Source: Candidatus Saccharibacteria bacterium RIFCSPHIGHO2_12_FULL_44_22 (GTDB lineage Bacteria > Patescibacteriota > Saccharimonadia > Saccharimonadales > Saccharimonadaceae). Taken from it: a stretch of 64,000 bases of DNA. The stretch covers positions 1 to 64,000 of the forward strand of contig MGCS01000012.1 of NCBI GenBank assembly GCA_001790515.1, in the 5' to 3' direction. Both the position numbers and the translations under genes were made by a program. The notes under the pieces are model-generated. The model worked only from the letters and a program-made list of their open reading frames with translations. It had not been told where the DNA came from and searched no databases. This document shows, piece after piece, positions 52,079 through 61,671 of this stretch; the first letter of the stretch is position 1; the number at the start of each line of letters is the position of its first letter.

Positions 52079-53566
52079 TTAGGCCTCTTTTTTGGTGCGT
52101 GGATCAGGAGTATGCTGGTGAATCTTTGGAAACAGAACGCCCTGTTGATCGGCGATGATGCCTGTCTCAAATATTTTGTGGATTTTATTTGCCGTATCAG
52201 GCAAGAAAGGAACGAGAAGATCCGCAATCTGCAGCAATGTTCCAACCGACTGCGCCAGCACTTCGCTGAGGTGCGAAGCGGCATCAGCATCCGTATCTTT
52301 TGTCTTGGCAATTACCCAGGGTTTGACGGTTTCGAGGTACTGGTTCAACCCGCGCACCATGACCCATACTTCATCAAGTGCTATATCAAATGTTAGCGCG
52401 TACATAGCATCCCGATATGGTTTCATATCGTGCTCTGTCTGTGGCGCGTCACCGATAACACCAGCCTGATAGCGGCTAATCATACTCGCGACACGCTGCA
52501 CAACATTACCAAGGTCATTACCAAGTTCGGTATTATACGCATTCTCGAATTTTTCCCAAGTGAAATCACCGTCGTCTTGCGTCGGAATGTGCCGTGCAAA
52601 GAAATAGCGAAATGCATCAAGTCCGTACTGGTCGATTACCTCGTTTGGATCAACAACATTGCCGACAGATTTGCTCATTTTGGCATTACCGACGTTTACA
52701 AAGCCGTGGACAAGCAGTTTCTTTGGCAAAGATAGCTCAAGACCAAGCAACATTGGCGGCCAGATGCCAGCATGAAAGCGTAAAATATCTTTACCTATCA
52801 CCTGCACGTCGGCAGGCCAAAACTCTCGCCAACCTTCTTGGTCTGGATAACCAAGCACGGTGATGTAATTTGCCAGCGCGTCAAGCCATACATAGACAAC
52901 CTGGTCAGGGTCATTTGGTACCGGTACGCCCCATGAAAGATGTTTTCGTGGTCGGCTGATACTGACATCTTTTAACCCATCTTTTATCAAATCAAGAAAT
53001 TCATTTTTACGAAACTCCGGTACAATCTGCATACGATTATGTGTGATCGCCTCGCGAACTTTATCTGTAAATGCACTTGCTCTTAGATAGTAGTTCTCTT
53101 CGCTGACACGCTCATATGGTTTTTGATGATCTGGGCATACGCCACTCGTTGCTTCGACTTCTTTGTCGGTAAAAAATGCTTCATGCCCGACACAGTACCA
53201 GCCTTCGTATGTTCCTTTATAGATATACGGCTGTAACTTTTGCCATATCCACTGCACGGCTGCAACATGATGCTCATCTGTAGTTCGAACAAAGTCAGTG
53301 TACTCAGCCCCTACTTTGTTCATGAGTGACTGAAAATTACCGTACATTTGATCAGTGTAGGCTTTTGGCTCAACCCCTAATTCCGCCGCTTTTGCAGCGA
53401 TCTTATTGCCATGTTCGTCAGTACCAACCTGGAAACGAACGGCGTGACCGTTTTGTTTTTGGTAGCGCGACCAGATATCAGCTAACAGATAGTCGAGTGC
53501 ATTGCCGATGTGTGGTTTTGCATTAGCATACGGAATTGCGGTAGTGATGTATAAGTTTTTTCCCAT
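52079..53566 (-). CDS. metG: methionyl-tRNA synthetase
   Basis: A class I synthetase of 495 residues. HIGH-like motif TTAIPYANAKPHIGNAL, KMSKS motif KMSKSVGNVVDPNE, and a C-terminal anticodon-binding helical bundle. The zinc knuckle is of the minimal type with a single CPDHQKPYE-like site near residue 150. No C-terminal dimerisation domain. TGTTATAAT ends eight bases before the ATG, indicating a leaderless message. It heads tatD and two unknown genes. Confidence 0.96.
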   Translation of the reverse strand: MGKNLYITTAIPYANAKPHIGNALDYLLADIWSRYQKQNGHAVRFQVGTDEHGNKIAAKAAELGVEPKAYTDQMYGNFQSLMNKVGAEYTDFVRTTDEHHVAAVQWIWQKLQPYIYKGTYEGWYCVGHEAFFTDKEVEATSGVCPDHQKPYERVSEENYYLRASAFTDKVREAITHNRMQIVPEFRKNEFLDLIKDGLKDVSISRPRKHLSWGVPVPNDPDQVVYVWLDALANYITVLGYPDQEGWREFWPADVQVIGKDILRFHAGIWPPMLLGLELSLPKKLLVHGFVNVGNAKMSKSVGNVVDPNEVIDQYGLDAFRYFFARHIPTQDDGDFTWEKFENAYNTELGNDLGNVVQRVASMISRYQAGVIGDAPQTEHDMKPYRDAMYALTFDIALDEVWVMVRGLNQYLETVKPWVIAKTKDTDADAASHLSEVLAQSVGTLLQIADLLVPFLPDTANKIHKIFETGIIADQQGVLFPKIHQHTPDPRTKKEA

Positions 53567-53607
53567 TTATCAGTATTATAACAGATATAAACAGCGCGAT
53601 GAAATGA

Positions 53608-54381
53608 CTAGCTGTATTTACGTGCAAGATCCAGCCACTGCTGGATACTCAAATCCTGCGCACGAACATCTGCGCTGATACCTGCGCTCGCTAGCAACGC
53701 TTCTGCAGATTCTTTAGATATATGCAACCCGCCAGCTATAGATGAACGAAGTTTTTTACGTTTTGCAGAAAACCCTGCTTTTACTAGTGTAAAGAATAGC
53801 TTTTCAGACACGTCTCCAAGAAGATTCTCTTTGCGAGTCTTTAGTATTACTACTTGCGAATCGACTTTCGGAGGTGGCGTAAACAACACAGCTGGCACGA
53901 CGTCCCCCAGGCTCACCTCAGCGAATAACTGGGCGCTGATTGCGAGAATACTCATATCACCAGGTTTAGCCGCGAGACGCTCAGCAACTTCTTTTTGAAT
54001 AAGTAGTACAGCGACCGATGGCTTGTTGTCACTTGTCATGAGCAGCTGAACGATCTTACTTGTGATGTAGTATGGAACGTTTGCGACGACCTTATAGCCT
54101 AGTGGCTGTGACGATAGATCAAATGCCAATATATCACTTTGAATCACTTCGAGGTTTTTTCCAGGGAATTGCGCAGGCAACTTACGCGCAAGATCTTGAT
54201 CAAACTCTACAGCAGTTACTTTGTCGGCCCGGCGGAGTAACTCACTCGTTAATGTTCCCAGCCCTGGTCCAATCTCTAACACTGCATCTGTAGTTGTTAC
54301 TTCAGCGCAGTCGGCAATGTGCGCCAAGACTGCTCGATCTTTTAACCAATGCTGGCCGAGTGATTTGTTTGGCGCGACCAT
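53608..54381 (-). CDS. rsmA: 16S rRNA dimethyladenosine methyltransferase A
   Basis: RsmA (KsgA) dimethylates two adjacent adenosines in helix 45 of 16S rRNA. The 257-residue form has NKSLGQHWL, the SAM motif LEIGPGLGTLT, VEFDQDLA and the catalytic NVPYYITSKI. The ATG at 54381 shares a base with the upstream stop (TAATG); the longer frame is out-of-frame overlap. It is coupled to the Rpf-like hydrolase gene, the same neighbour order (yabE-like, then ksgA) seen in Firmicutes. Confidence 0.96.
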   Translation of the reverse strand: MVAPNKSLGQHWLKDRAVLAHIADCAEVTTTDAVLEIGPGLGTLTSELLRRADKVTAVEFDQDLARKLPAQFPGKNLEVIQSDILAFDLSSQPLGYKVVANVPYYITSKIVQLLMTSDNKPSVAVLLIQKEVAERLAAKPGDMSILAISAQLFAEVSLGDVVPAVLFTPPPKVDSQVVILKTRKENLLGDVSEKLFFTLVKAGFSAKRKKLRSSIAGGLHISKESAEALLASAGISADVRAQDLSIQQWLDLARKYS

Positions 54382-55532
54382 TATCGATAGGTATCCGGTA
54401 GCGTTGAACCGCAGTGTGGCCATGGCTGCCAGCCACGTCGCTGATATGTTTCCCAAGCTGCCTGATCTTGCTGCGCTGGTGTCGCATCAGCCGGGTCATA
54501 TATTCCATATTTATTAGCCCAGGTAGAATATCCGTATTGGTAAGCGCCTCGATATAGCGGATTATTTTTATTCGCGTAATTACCACCCGATTCACATGCA
54601 CGAAGCTTTGCGAGCGCCTGAGCAAAACTGCCAGAAAATACTGGCTTTGCACCAACAACCTCAACCTGTTTTTTTGGCTGTATCGTCACGACACTCTGAA
54701 TTTCTTTACGTGCTACTTCTTTGCCATTTTTCATTTCAATTTCAAAGCTGACTGTCTTTTTGCCCTTTACACCTGGTGTCTGTACTTCACGGAATCCAAT
54801 CTCACGATCAGCATCTTGGATTTTTTCTGTCTCAAACGCAACGTCTTTTTCTTCGGTAACTACTTGCTTGCCATTACGCCAGATTTCGACGATCATGCCA
54901 TCTTGTATCAAGGCATCCTTCGCTACAGATAGAGTATCATCTGCTGCAAGTGTAATATTTTTCGACGATAACATTGCGCCAACTGTTTTTTCTTGCGTGT
55001 AGGCATCGGTTTTTTGGCCATATAATGTCAAGGTAAACGCAGTTGCCCTCTCTATCGTTAGCGTCATCCCAGCACCCTCATTCACAATATCTTCACTTGC
55101 GGCAAGCACCGTCCTATCTTCGTCATGAAGCGTCACGCCTGCATCTTTGGCAATCTTGTCGGACGTTTGATATGGCGTCATAATCTTTTGACGGACAGAT
55201 CCATCAACAACGACGACAGGACGCGCACGATAGATATTGACCGTGTAGTTTGTTGCTATTAATCTTTCATCGACTGCTGGCTCGACAGTATCGCGTTTAT
55301 CAAGTGTAATACCAGCTTGGTCAAGGGCATCAGCGACTGACTGGGCATGCGTCAAAATAACCTTTTCAGCACCACGATCATGGATTGTCACTAAGCGTCC
55401 GTTGCGAGCCTGATCCTCAGTTGCAGCGCCTGCTTTTGCAATGAAAAACTGCGCAATCAACAAAGTGATTACGATACAAGCGAACACAAGGATAGCAACC
55501 GGAGTTGTCGTTTTTTGTACTAAATGCCTCAT
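54381..55532 (-). CDS. Rpf/YabE-like cell wall hydrolase (DUF348, G5, Rpf-type lysozyme domain)
   Basis: A 383-residue exported protein. One N-terminal membrane/signal helix (residues 12-32), three DUF348 repeats (residues 45-205, e.g. THAQSVADALDQAGITLDKRD), a G5 domain (VTEEKDVAFETEKIQDADREIGFREVQTPGVKGKKT), and a resuscitation-promoting-factor/transglycosylase domain (LRACESGGNYANKNNPLYRGAYQYGYSTW ... PWPHC) with the catalytic Glu in ACESGG. Expected to cleave glycan strands of peptidoglycan. TGCTATAAT is followed by a 39-base leader that contains a GTACC-AGA-GGTAC hairpin. Actinobacterial Rpf proteins revive dormant cells; that role here is not shown. Confidence 0.9.
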   Translation of the reverse strand: MRHLVQKTTTPVAILVFACIVITLLIAQFFIAKAGAATEDQARNGRLVTIHDRGAEKVILTHAQSVADALDQAGITLDKRDTVEPAVDERLIATNYTVNIYRARPVVVVDGSVRQKIMTPYQTSDKIAKDAGVTLHDEDRTVLAASEDIVNEGAGMTLTIERATAFTLTLYGQKTDAYTQEKTVGAMLSSKNITLAADDTLSVAKDALIQDGMIVEIWRNGKQVVTEEKDVAFETEKIQDADREIGFREVQTPGVKGKKTVSFEIEMKNGKEVARKEIQSVVTIQPKKQVEVVGAKPVFSGSFAQALAKLRACESGGNYANKNNPLYRGAYQYGYSTWANKYGIYDPADATPAQQDQAAWETYQRRGWQPWPHCGSTLPDTYR

Positions 55533-55580
55533 ATAGTGATAGCGTACCTCTGGTACAACTTCATTAATTATAGCAAACTA

Positions 55581-56060
55581 TTACTGTTTCGTAAGCGTTT
55601 TTAACGCAATCCGCACCATTGGCGACCGCCCTTCCGGTAGCAAATCTATGGCAAACCAACCGATTGCAGCTATTTCACGCGTATTTACCGGTTTATTGGG
55701 AAGCATTCGGCTATCTACCGTCACCTGAAAAATATGCGCTGTATACGGGATGTCATCGTCACCCTTATGTAGCACGCCCAGCTTCACGACAAGCGACTGA
55801 TTGACGACAATCCCCGTCTCTTCTTCTAGCTCACGGACAGCTGCTGTAGCTGCATCTTCGCCCCTCTCAATTCCGCCACCAGGCAGCGACCAACCCCCAT
55901 CAGAAATCGTTCCCTTCACCAATAAAACCTCGCCGGTTTCATTACGGACGATAATACGCGAACGTTCTTGATGAGTAATGTATGTCCATAATCGTAACCC
56001 GACCAGTGCAAAAGGACTGGCTAGTTCGCCTGCGAATCGATACATACCTGCACGTGTCAT
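55581..56060 (-). CDS. Nudix hydrolase
   Basis: A 159-residue pyrophosphohydrolase with an intact Nudix box, [24 protein letters not shown], near residue 62. The N-terminal 30 residues include a hydrophobic stretch ([17 protein letters not shown]) that may sit at the membrane. Substrate cannot be predicted. The start overlaps the pcrA stop (ATGA), so it is produced with the helicase. Confidence 0.88.
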   Translation of the reverse strand: MTRAGMYRFAGELASPFALVGLRLWTYITHQERSRIIVRNETGEVLLVKGTISDGGWSLPGGGIERGEDAATAAVRELEEETGIVVNQSLVVKLGVLHKGDDDIPYTAHIFQVTVDSRMLPNKPVNTREIAAIGWFAIDLLPEGRSPMVRIALKTLTKQ

Positions 56061-58162
56061 AGTTTCTCAAGATGAGCGTATTCAACATTGAGTTTTTTTG
56101 TCACCCCGTCGTCGAAGCTAATCGTGACCGCCAACCCGTCGATATCCGTCACCTCGCCCTTTCCGAATGCAGCTGATCGAACACGATCACCAATATTCAA
56201 ATTGAGCTCATCGCTATAATAATCTTGATCAGGTTCGTAGTGTGGCTGATCTATTTCTGCAACTTGATCACCCATATCAGCAATAAATCGCGACACGGGA
56301 TTGTAGTTGCGTTGTCCGAATTGCAAACGACTCTGCGCATGGCTCAAATGCAGTTCTTCACGTGCTCTCGTCATGCCAACATAGCAAAGTCGACGCTCTT
56401 CTTCGAGCTCTTGTGGACCCGCTTCGTATACACGCGCATTGGGAAATATCCCTTCTTCCATACCCACCATAAATACAACTGGAAACTCAAGCCCTTTTGC
56501 AGCATGAATAGTCATCAGCGTGACTTTTTCTTTACCGGCGGACGTATCAGCACTTGATATCAACGCTACTTCTTCTAAGAATTCCGATAGATCAGCAAAC
56601 ACTTGTACTTCCGACAGTAGTGATCCGATGTTCGCCTCACGCTCTTCCGCTTGCGGAGTGCCATCAAGTAGATAATTTCTGTATCCTGTACTTAGCAGCA
56701 ACTGTTCGATAATCTCTGCTGGTGATTTACCCGCCTCGACCATGCCCTGTAGAGTTCGAAGAATACTGCCGATACCAGCAAGCGCCGTCCGCGCACGAGC
56801 CGTAATACTAGTCGTCTGCTCGGCATTGTTCATGGCCGCGATAATATCCATTCCACTTGACGCCTGCCAAATCAAAAACTTCTCAAGACTTGTCGCACCG
56901 ATACCTCGCGTCGGCACATTAACGATTCGGCTAAAACTCATCCGGTCATTTGGCTGATAAATCAATCGTAGGTATGCAATGACATCTTTAATTTCTTTAC
57001 GATCATAGAACCGTACTCCGCCAACCAATTGATACGGCACCCGGCTAAGTCGCAACGCGCGTTCGAGTGTATAACTTTGCGCATTCGTTCGATACAGCAC
57101 AGCAAAATCGCCGTACCCACGCGCACCCATACTCACCTGCGTTGCAATACGATCGGCGACCAACCCTGCTTCTTCCGCCTCATCATATGTCGCATGAACT
57201 TGCACTGGCGTCCCGTCACCAAGATCGGTCCATAACTCTTTATCGGTACGTTGCAGATTTTTAGTGATGACGTTGTTCGCGGCATTCAAAATCGACGCTG
57301 TACTGCGATAATTTTGCTCCAATTTAATTACTTTTGTACCAGGAAAATCACGTTCGAAATTCAGAATATTCGTAAAATCTGCCCCACGCCAGCTATAAAT
57401 CGACTGCCAGTCGTCACCAACAACACAAATATTATTCTGCTCATTTACCAGACTTTTGACAATCGCATACTGCGCTGCGTTCGTGTCTTGATACTCGTCA
57501 ATGAGGATGTGTTTGAACGTCGTTCGCCATTTGTCGCGAATTTCTGGACGCTCTTTGAATAATCGTACAGTTTCGATCAATAAATCATCAAAATCAAGTG
57601 CTCCGGCGGCGTTTCGAAGCCGTTCGTAAGTCGCATAAATATCGGCAACCTGCTGCTCAAACGGGTAGCGGGCAGAGGCTTTCATATCGTCTGGTAGCTT
57701 CAAGTCATTTTTTGCATTAGAAATGACACTACTTACCGCACGCGGCTTGATTTGTTTATCTGATAGCGACAACTCTTTCATCGCTTGCTTGATCAAACCT
57801 TGACGATCATCTTCGTCATAAATAACAAAGTTTGTCTGGACGCCGATTGAAGCACCCTCGATGCGCAACATCCGTACGCAAATACCATGAAACGTCCCCA
57901 TCCAGGGCATGAAGCCTCGTTGCGCTCCATCCTGATCCAGTAACTGCCCTAGACGCTCACGCATCTCACGCGCCGCTTTGTTCGTAAATGTGACGGCCAG
58001 AATCTCATTCGGCCATACGCCATCGTTTTGAATCAGATGTGCAATACGGTGTGTCAACGTCTTTGTTTTGCCACTTCCAGCACCCGCAAGTATAAGGAGT
58101 GGTCCAGACGTCGTTTCTACCGCCGACGCCTGTGCCGGATTAAATCCATCAAGTAAATTCAT
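56057..58162 (-). CDS. pcrA: UvrD/PcrA-type superfamily 1A DNA helicase
   Basis: A 701-residue 3'-5' helicase for repair and replication restart. Motif [21 protein letters not shown], Ia [93 protein letters not shown]. The C-terminal Tudor-like RNA-polymerase-binding segment is present ([20 protein letters not shown]). TATACT ends eight bases before the ATG. It works in the same pathway as UvrA and UvrC of this window. Confidence 0.95.
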   Translation of the reverse strand: MNLLDGFNPAQASAVETTSGPLLILAGAGSGKTKTLTHRIAHLIQNDGVWPNEILAVTFTNKAAREMRERLGQLLDQDGAQRGFMPWMGTFHGICVRMLRIEGASIGVQTNFVIYDEDDRQGLIKQAMKELSLSDKQIKPRAVSSVISNAKNDLKLPDDMKASARYPFEQQVADIYATYERLRNAAGALDFDDLLIETVRLFKERPEIRDKWRTTFKHILIDEYQDTNAAQYAIVKSLVNEQNNICVVGDDWQSIYSWRGADFTNILNFERDFPGTKVIKLEQNYRSTASILNAANNVITKNLQRTDKELWTDLGDGTPVQVHATYDEAEEAGLVADRIATQVSMGARGYGDFAVLYRTNAQSYTLERALRLSRVPYQLVGGVRFYDRKEIKDVIAYLRLIYQPNDRMSFSRIVNVPTRGIGATSLEKFLIWQASSGMDIIAAMNNAEQTTSITARARTALAGIGSILRTLQGMVEAGKSPAEIIEQLLLSTGYRNYLLDGTPQAEEREANIGSLLSEVQVFADLSEFLEEVALISSADTSAGKEKVTLMTIHAAKGLEFPVVFMVGMEEGIFPNARVYEAGPQELEEERRLCYVGMTRAREELHLSHAQSRLQFGQRNYNPVSRFIADMGDQVAEIDQPHYEPDQDYYSDELNLNIGDRVRSAAFGKGEVTDIDGLAVTISFDDGVTKKLNVEYAHLEKL

Positions 58163-58223
58163 TACTACTTAGTATATACAAACTGGCAGTAACCCGCCAC
58201 ATATATTCATGATAACCTGTTTG

Positions 58224-59570
58224 TTATGCATTCTGCGTCAAAAAGTAAAAAGCCGCAGCACCACCGCCACATATAGCAATAATACCAACAATTATTGCTA
58301 CCCATAACCACCCGGAACTTGTTTTTGCAGGGTGAGCCACGGGTTTATGATAGTCGTTTACATCGTAAATTGACCCGGATTCTTTGTCCCCACTATCAGG
58401 CAGTTCGCTATATTGTTGAGCTATTGATTGTGGACCGGATGGAATTATATCCGACTGAACAACAGGTTCAACGATATTCGTTGGCTGTATTTGTCTCACT
58501 TCGTTCAACGTTTGCTCAATCTCTTGCGCCGCCTCGGGTAGCGCCGTTTCATCAACAACTGTTTCCTGAACTGGCTGCGGAGTTTGATCGATTTCAGCGC
58601 TTTGTTCAGATTCCGGCTGAGGCGCAACTTCCATTGCAACGTTTGCACCAGATTCGATAGCCATCAGATCCGAGAAATATTCTTCAGACAACTCGGGATT
58701 AATTTCGACTGCTCGCTGGGCATCTTTTTCTTCGGCAACCTGGACGGGCTCATCCAACATTGTTTGCTCCAGCGTAGGATCGGCTGCAGCTACACCACCA
58801 AGTGGTCGCTTTTCGACCTTGGCATCTGGCAAAAATGGCGATACAAGCGGATCTTGTTCGTTTGGTGGCGAAAACGTGCTGGGATTTTGCGCAGCCACAG
58901 GAATGACTGTCGGATCGACGATAGGCGAATTCGACATAACAGGTGTTTCTATAAATGGCTCTAGGGCTGTTTCAATGCCCCTATACTCGTCTAACTCAGA
59001 TACAATCGACGATTGCGTACTTGTTTCGATGACAGGAATTTGATCAGCGGGAGTCTCATCTGCTGCGGGTGATGGGATTGTTGCACCCTCACGGCTTGTC
59101 GTCGGAGTATTCGATGCAATCGCCAAAGAACTCGCGACCGATGGAGCGAGAGCGGTCGACTTTGTTGCCGCCGTTTTCATGTCTGACGATGGATGCATAA
59201 CATCCATGAATCGTCCGGCAGGTCGCTTTGTAATCATCGGTGGAACTTCAGCCGGTGGATCAGAGGGCATCTGCGCAGGAACACTTGACTGCTGTTCGAT
59301 AGTCGAGTCAGTATCCAAGGGTTGGTCTGTCGGCTCGTCAATATCGTCGAGTGATAATATCTCTGTTCGCTCTACAGGAACAAGAAGCGTTTCATTGCCA
59401 ATTCGTTCAGCAGCTTGTTCAAGCTTCTTATACTCTGGGGCTTCATTATCTTTGAGGGTTGTCGCAATAGTTAACGTCTTTGGATCGGGTTGATCTGGTT
59501 TTATCGATGATACGCCGCCCATAAGTGAGTTGACTGCCTTGTCTAGTTCGTCAAAATCGATATCTTTCAT
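58224..59570 (-). CDS. tail-anchored disordered protein, unknown
   Basis: A 448-residue protein. A short conserved-looking head (MKDIDFDELDKAVNSLMGG) and a second motif (KRPAGRFMDVMHPSSDMK near residue 120) stand out from about 280 residues of acidic, Pro/Thr/Ser-rich disorder. The C-terminus is a single membrane helix (WLWVAIIVGIIAICGGGAAAFYFL) with only four residues beyond it, so the body faces the cytoplasm. The ATG at 59570 overlaps the tpiA stop as ATGA, with AGAGG ten bases upstream. Function unknown. Coupling to tpiA suggests co-expression with glycolysis. Confidence 0.65.
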   Translation of the reverse strand: MKDIDFDELDKAVNSLMGGVSSIKPDQPDPKTLTIATTLKDNEAPEYKKLEQAAERIGNETLLVPVERTEILSLDDIDEPTDQPLDTDSTIEQQSSVPAQMPSDPPAEVPPMITKRPAGRFMDVMHPSSDMKTAATKSTALAPSVASSLAIASNTPTTSREGATIPSPAADETPADQIPVIETSTQSSIVSELDEYRGIETALEPFIETPVMSNSPIVDPTVIPVAAQNPSTFSPPNEQDPLVSPFLPDAKVEKRPLGGVAAADPTLEQTMLDEPVQVAEEKDAQRAVEINPELSEEYFSDLMAIESGANVAMEVAPQPESEQSAEIDQTPQPVQETVVDETALPEAAQEIEQTLNEVRQIQPTNIVEPVVQSDIIPSGPQSIAQQYSELPDSGDKESGSIYDVNDYHKPVAHPAKTSSGWLWVAIIVGIIAICGGGAAAFYFLTQNA

Positions 59571-60358
59571 AATGCCCATGCCTCTGGTGAGTCTGCGCGG
59601 TGATGCGCGGATGCAATAATCAGTTCAAACTCATGGACATTAATGCTCGCTCCGCCTACAAGAAGTCCGTCAATACCAGGAATCGCCAAATAGCTTGCCG
59701 CACTGTCTGGTTTGACACTGCCACCATATAATACACGAATCGCCTGTGCCGCAGCTTCGCCAAACAGATGTTTCACTTGGTTACGAATCGTATGGACGGC
59801 CTTTTTTACGTCATCGGGCATGGCGTTTTTACCTGTTCCGATCGCCCATACAGGTTCATATGCAATCACAATCGATGACAGCTCTTCGCTAGTAATATTA
59901 GCAAGTCCACCGACAATCTGATCGTGTAGTACGCCAGTCGTTTCACCCTCGCTTCGTTCGTGCGCTGTTTCGCCGACACAGAGAATAGGTTTGATACGAT
60001 TTCGTACCGCCGCTTGCACCTTGTCACGAATCAATTTGTCATGTTCATGGAACACATGACGACGCTCACTATGACCAACCAACGCATAGTCAACAAGCCC
60101 ACTTAGTTGCGTTGCCGACACTTCACCAGTAAATGCACCGTGATCACGGAAATAAAAGTTCTGTGCAGCCAGTTTGAATTGACGGCGATCAATCTGCAAA
60201 CTGAGAGGCTGCAACGCAAGCATCGTAGGCGACACCACGACTTCAACATCGCGATGTACAGCGACCTTTTTGCTGAGATGATGGATGAATACACTAGCTT
60301 GATGAACATTCATATTCATCTTCCAGTTACCGACAATGAGTTTTTTTCGTTGCGCCAT
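59567..60358 (-). CDS. tpiA: triosephosphate isomerase
   Basis: Interconverts dihydroxyacetone phosphate and glyceraldehyde 3-phosphate. A 263-residue TIM barrel with VGNWKMNMN (Lys), YALVGHSERR (catalytic His), IAYEPVWAIGTGK (catalytic Glu) and LYGGSVKPDSAASY/ GLLVGGAS phosphate loop. Length is normal. It follows pgk by about 50 bases and is probably on the same transcript. Confidence 0.97.
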   Translation of the reverse strand: MAQRKKLIVGNWKMNMNVHQASVFIHHLSKKVAVHRDVEVVVSPTMLALQPLSLQIDRRQFKLAAQNFYFRDHGAFTGEVSATQLSGLVDYALVGHSERRHVFHEHDKLIRDKVQAAVRNRIKPILCVGETAHERSEGETTGVLHDQIVGGLANITSEELSSIVIAYEPVWAIGTGKNAMPDDVKKAVHTIRNQVKHLFGEAAAQAIRVLYGGSVKPDSAASYLAIPGIDGLLVGGASINVHEFELIIASAHHRADSPEAWAL

Positions 60359-60409
60359 TATATATACTACTTATGGTTATCTTTATTGATTAGTGTATCT
60401 TATTTATGT

Positions 60410-61630
60410 TCAAGCGTCTAGCAAACTTTCTACACCAGGCAAGGTTTTTCCAGCCATCAAATCAAGACTTGCGCCACCCCCGGTAGAAACGTGCGTGAAA
60501 CTTGCGCCTTCGCCCCCATCCCATTTCAATGCAAAGTCTGCCGTATCTCCGCCACCAATAATAGAAACAGTCTGAGGATGTGTTGCCAGTGTCAGTGCAA
60601 CACGCGCTGAACCATGAGCAAATTCCGGCAATTCTGCATAACCAAGCGTGCCGTTCCAGACAACGGTTCGAGCATGCGCAATAATTGCCGAATAACGTTC
60701 AATACTTTCATTACCAATATCAAGCGCAATATCACTATCATGAATGTGTTGAACTGACCTATTGCTGCGCGTATGGTGCGTATCAATACTCGACGCCACA
60801 GCGACATCACTTGGCAGTACCAAAAAGTCATCAACGTGCGACTGGCCGACTTTTTCTGCCACTACTGCGTACAACCTATCGAGGACTTCTGCTTGATCTG
60901 GTTCATATTTACTGCTTCCAACCTTCAGTCCACGATAGGCCAGAAAAGTATTTGCCATTGCACCACCAATAAGGATCGTATCTGCCTTCGGTACAAATTT
61001 CTCGATTACAGCGATCTTATCACTGACTTTTGCGCCACCCATAACCGCCACCAACGGGTGTTTTGGGGTGTGCATAGCATGAGATATTGTGGTATATTCT
61101 CGTTCGACAAGTAGTCCAGCGACACTCGGAAGAAATAACGTTATTGCGTGAGTACTAGCATGTGCACGGTGCACCGCACCAAATCCGTCTTGAACAAAGT
61201 ACTTCGCTCGCGTACTTTTGACAATTGCTTTTGCAAATGCATGACTGTCAGCTTCTTCTTCGGGATAATAGCGGAGATTTTCGAGTAGTAGAACACTCTT
61301 TTTTGGCGCACGACGTACTGCTTGATAGACAGTGTCACCGACCGTATCGTCCACAAATACTACTTCTTTAGCTAACAACGTCGACAATCGTGCTGCAATC
61401 GGTTCAAGGCTATATTTTTTCTCCTTGCCGTCGGGACGTCCTAAATGTGATAGCAACACTACCTTACATCCTCGCGCGAGTAGATATTTAATCGTAGGCA
61501 AACTTGCCTTGATGCGAAGATCGTCACTAATTTCACCATCGTCAGTCAATGGTACATTATAATCGACGCGAACGACGACCGTTTCACCCTGCAATGGCAA
61601 ATCTCGAATTGTCTTTTTGAAAAAAGTCAT
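60410..61630 (-). CDS. pgk: phosphoglycerate kinase
   Basis: Makes ATP from 1,3-bisphosphoglycerate. A 406-residue kinase with VRVDYNVPLTDDGEISDDLRI, SHLGRPDGKEKKYSLEPIA, the hinge region MGGAKVSDKIAVIEKF, and the C-terminal IIGGGDTADFALKW ... STGGGASLDLMAG. A leader of about 30 bases carries AGGGTGGGG shortly before the ATG, preceded by TGGTATGAT. Among the strongest ribosome sites here, consistent with high expression. Confidence 0.97.
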   Translation of the reverse strand: MTFFKKTIRDLPLQGETVVVRVDYNVPLTDDGEISDDLRIKASLPTIKYLLARGCKVVLLSHLGRPDGKEKKYSLEPIAARLSTLLAKEVVFVDDTVGDTVYQAVRRAPKKSVLLLENLRYYPEEEADSHAFAKAIVKSTRAKYFVQDGFGAVHRAHASTHAITLFLPSVAGLLVEREYTTISHAMHTPKHPLVAVMGGAKVSDKIAVIEKFVPKADTILIGGAMANTFLAYRGLKVGSSKYEPDQAEVLDRLYAVVAEKVGQSHVDDFLVLPSDVAVASSIDTHHTRSNRSVQHIHDSDIALDIGNESIERYSAIIAHARTVVWNGTLGYAELPEFAHGSARVALTLATHPQTVSIIGGGDTADFALKWDGGEGASFTHVSTGGGASLDLMAGKTLPGVESLLDA

Positions 61631-61671
61631 GCCCCACCCTATTACGTTTATGGTTATTGTATCATACCAGA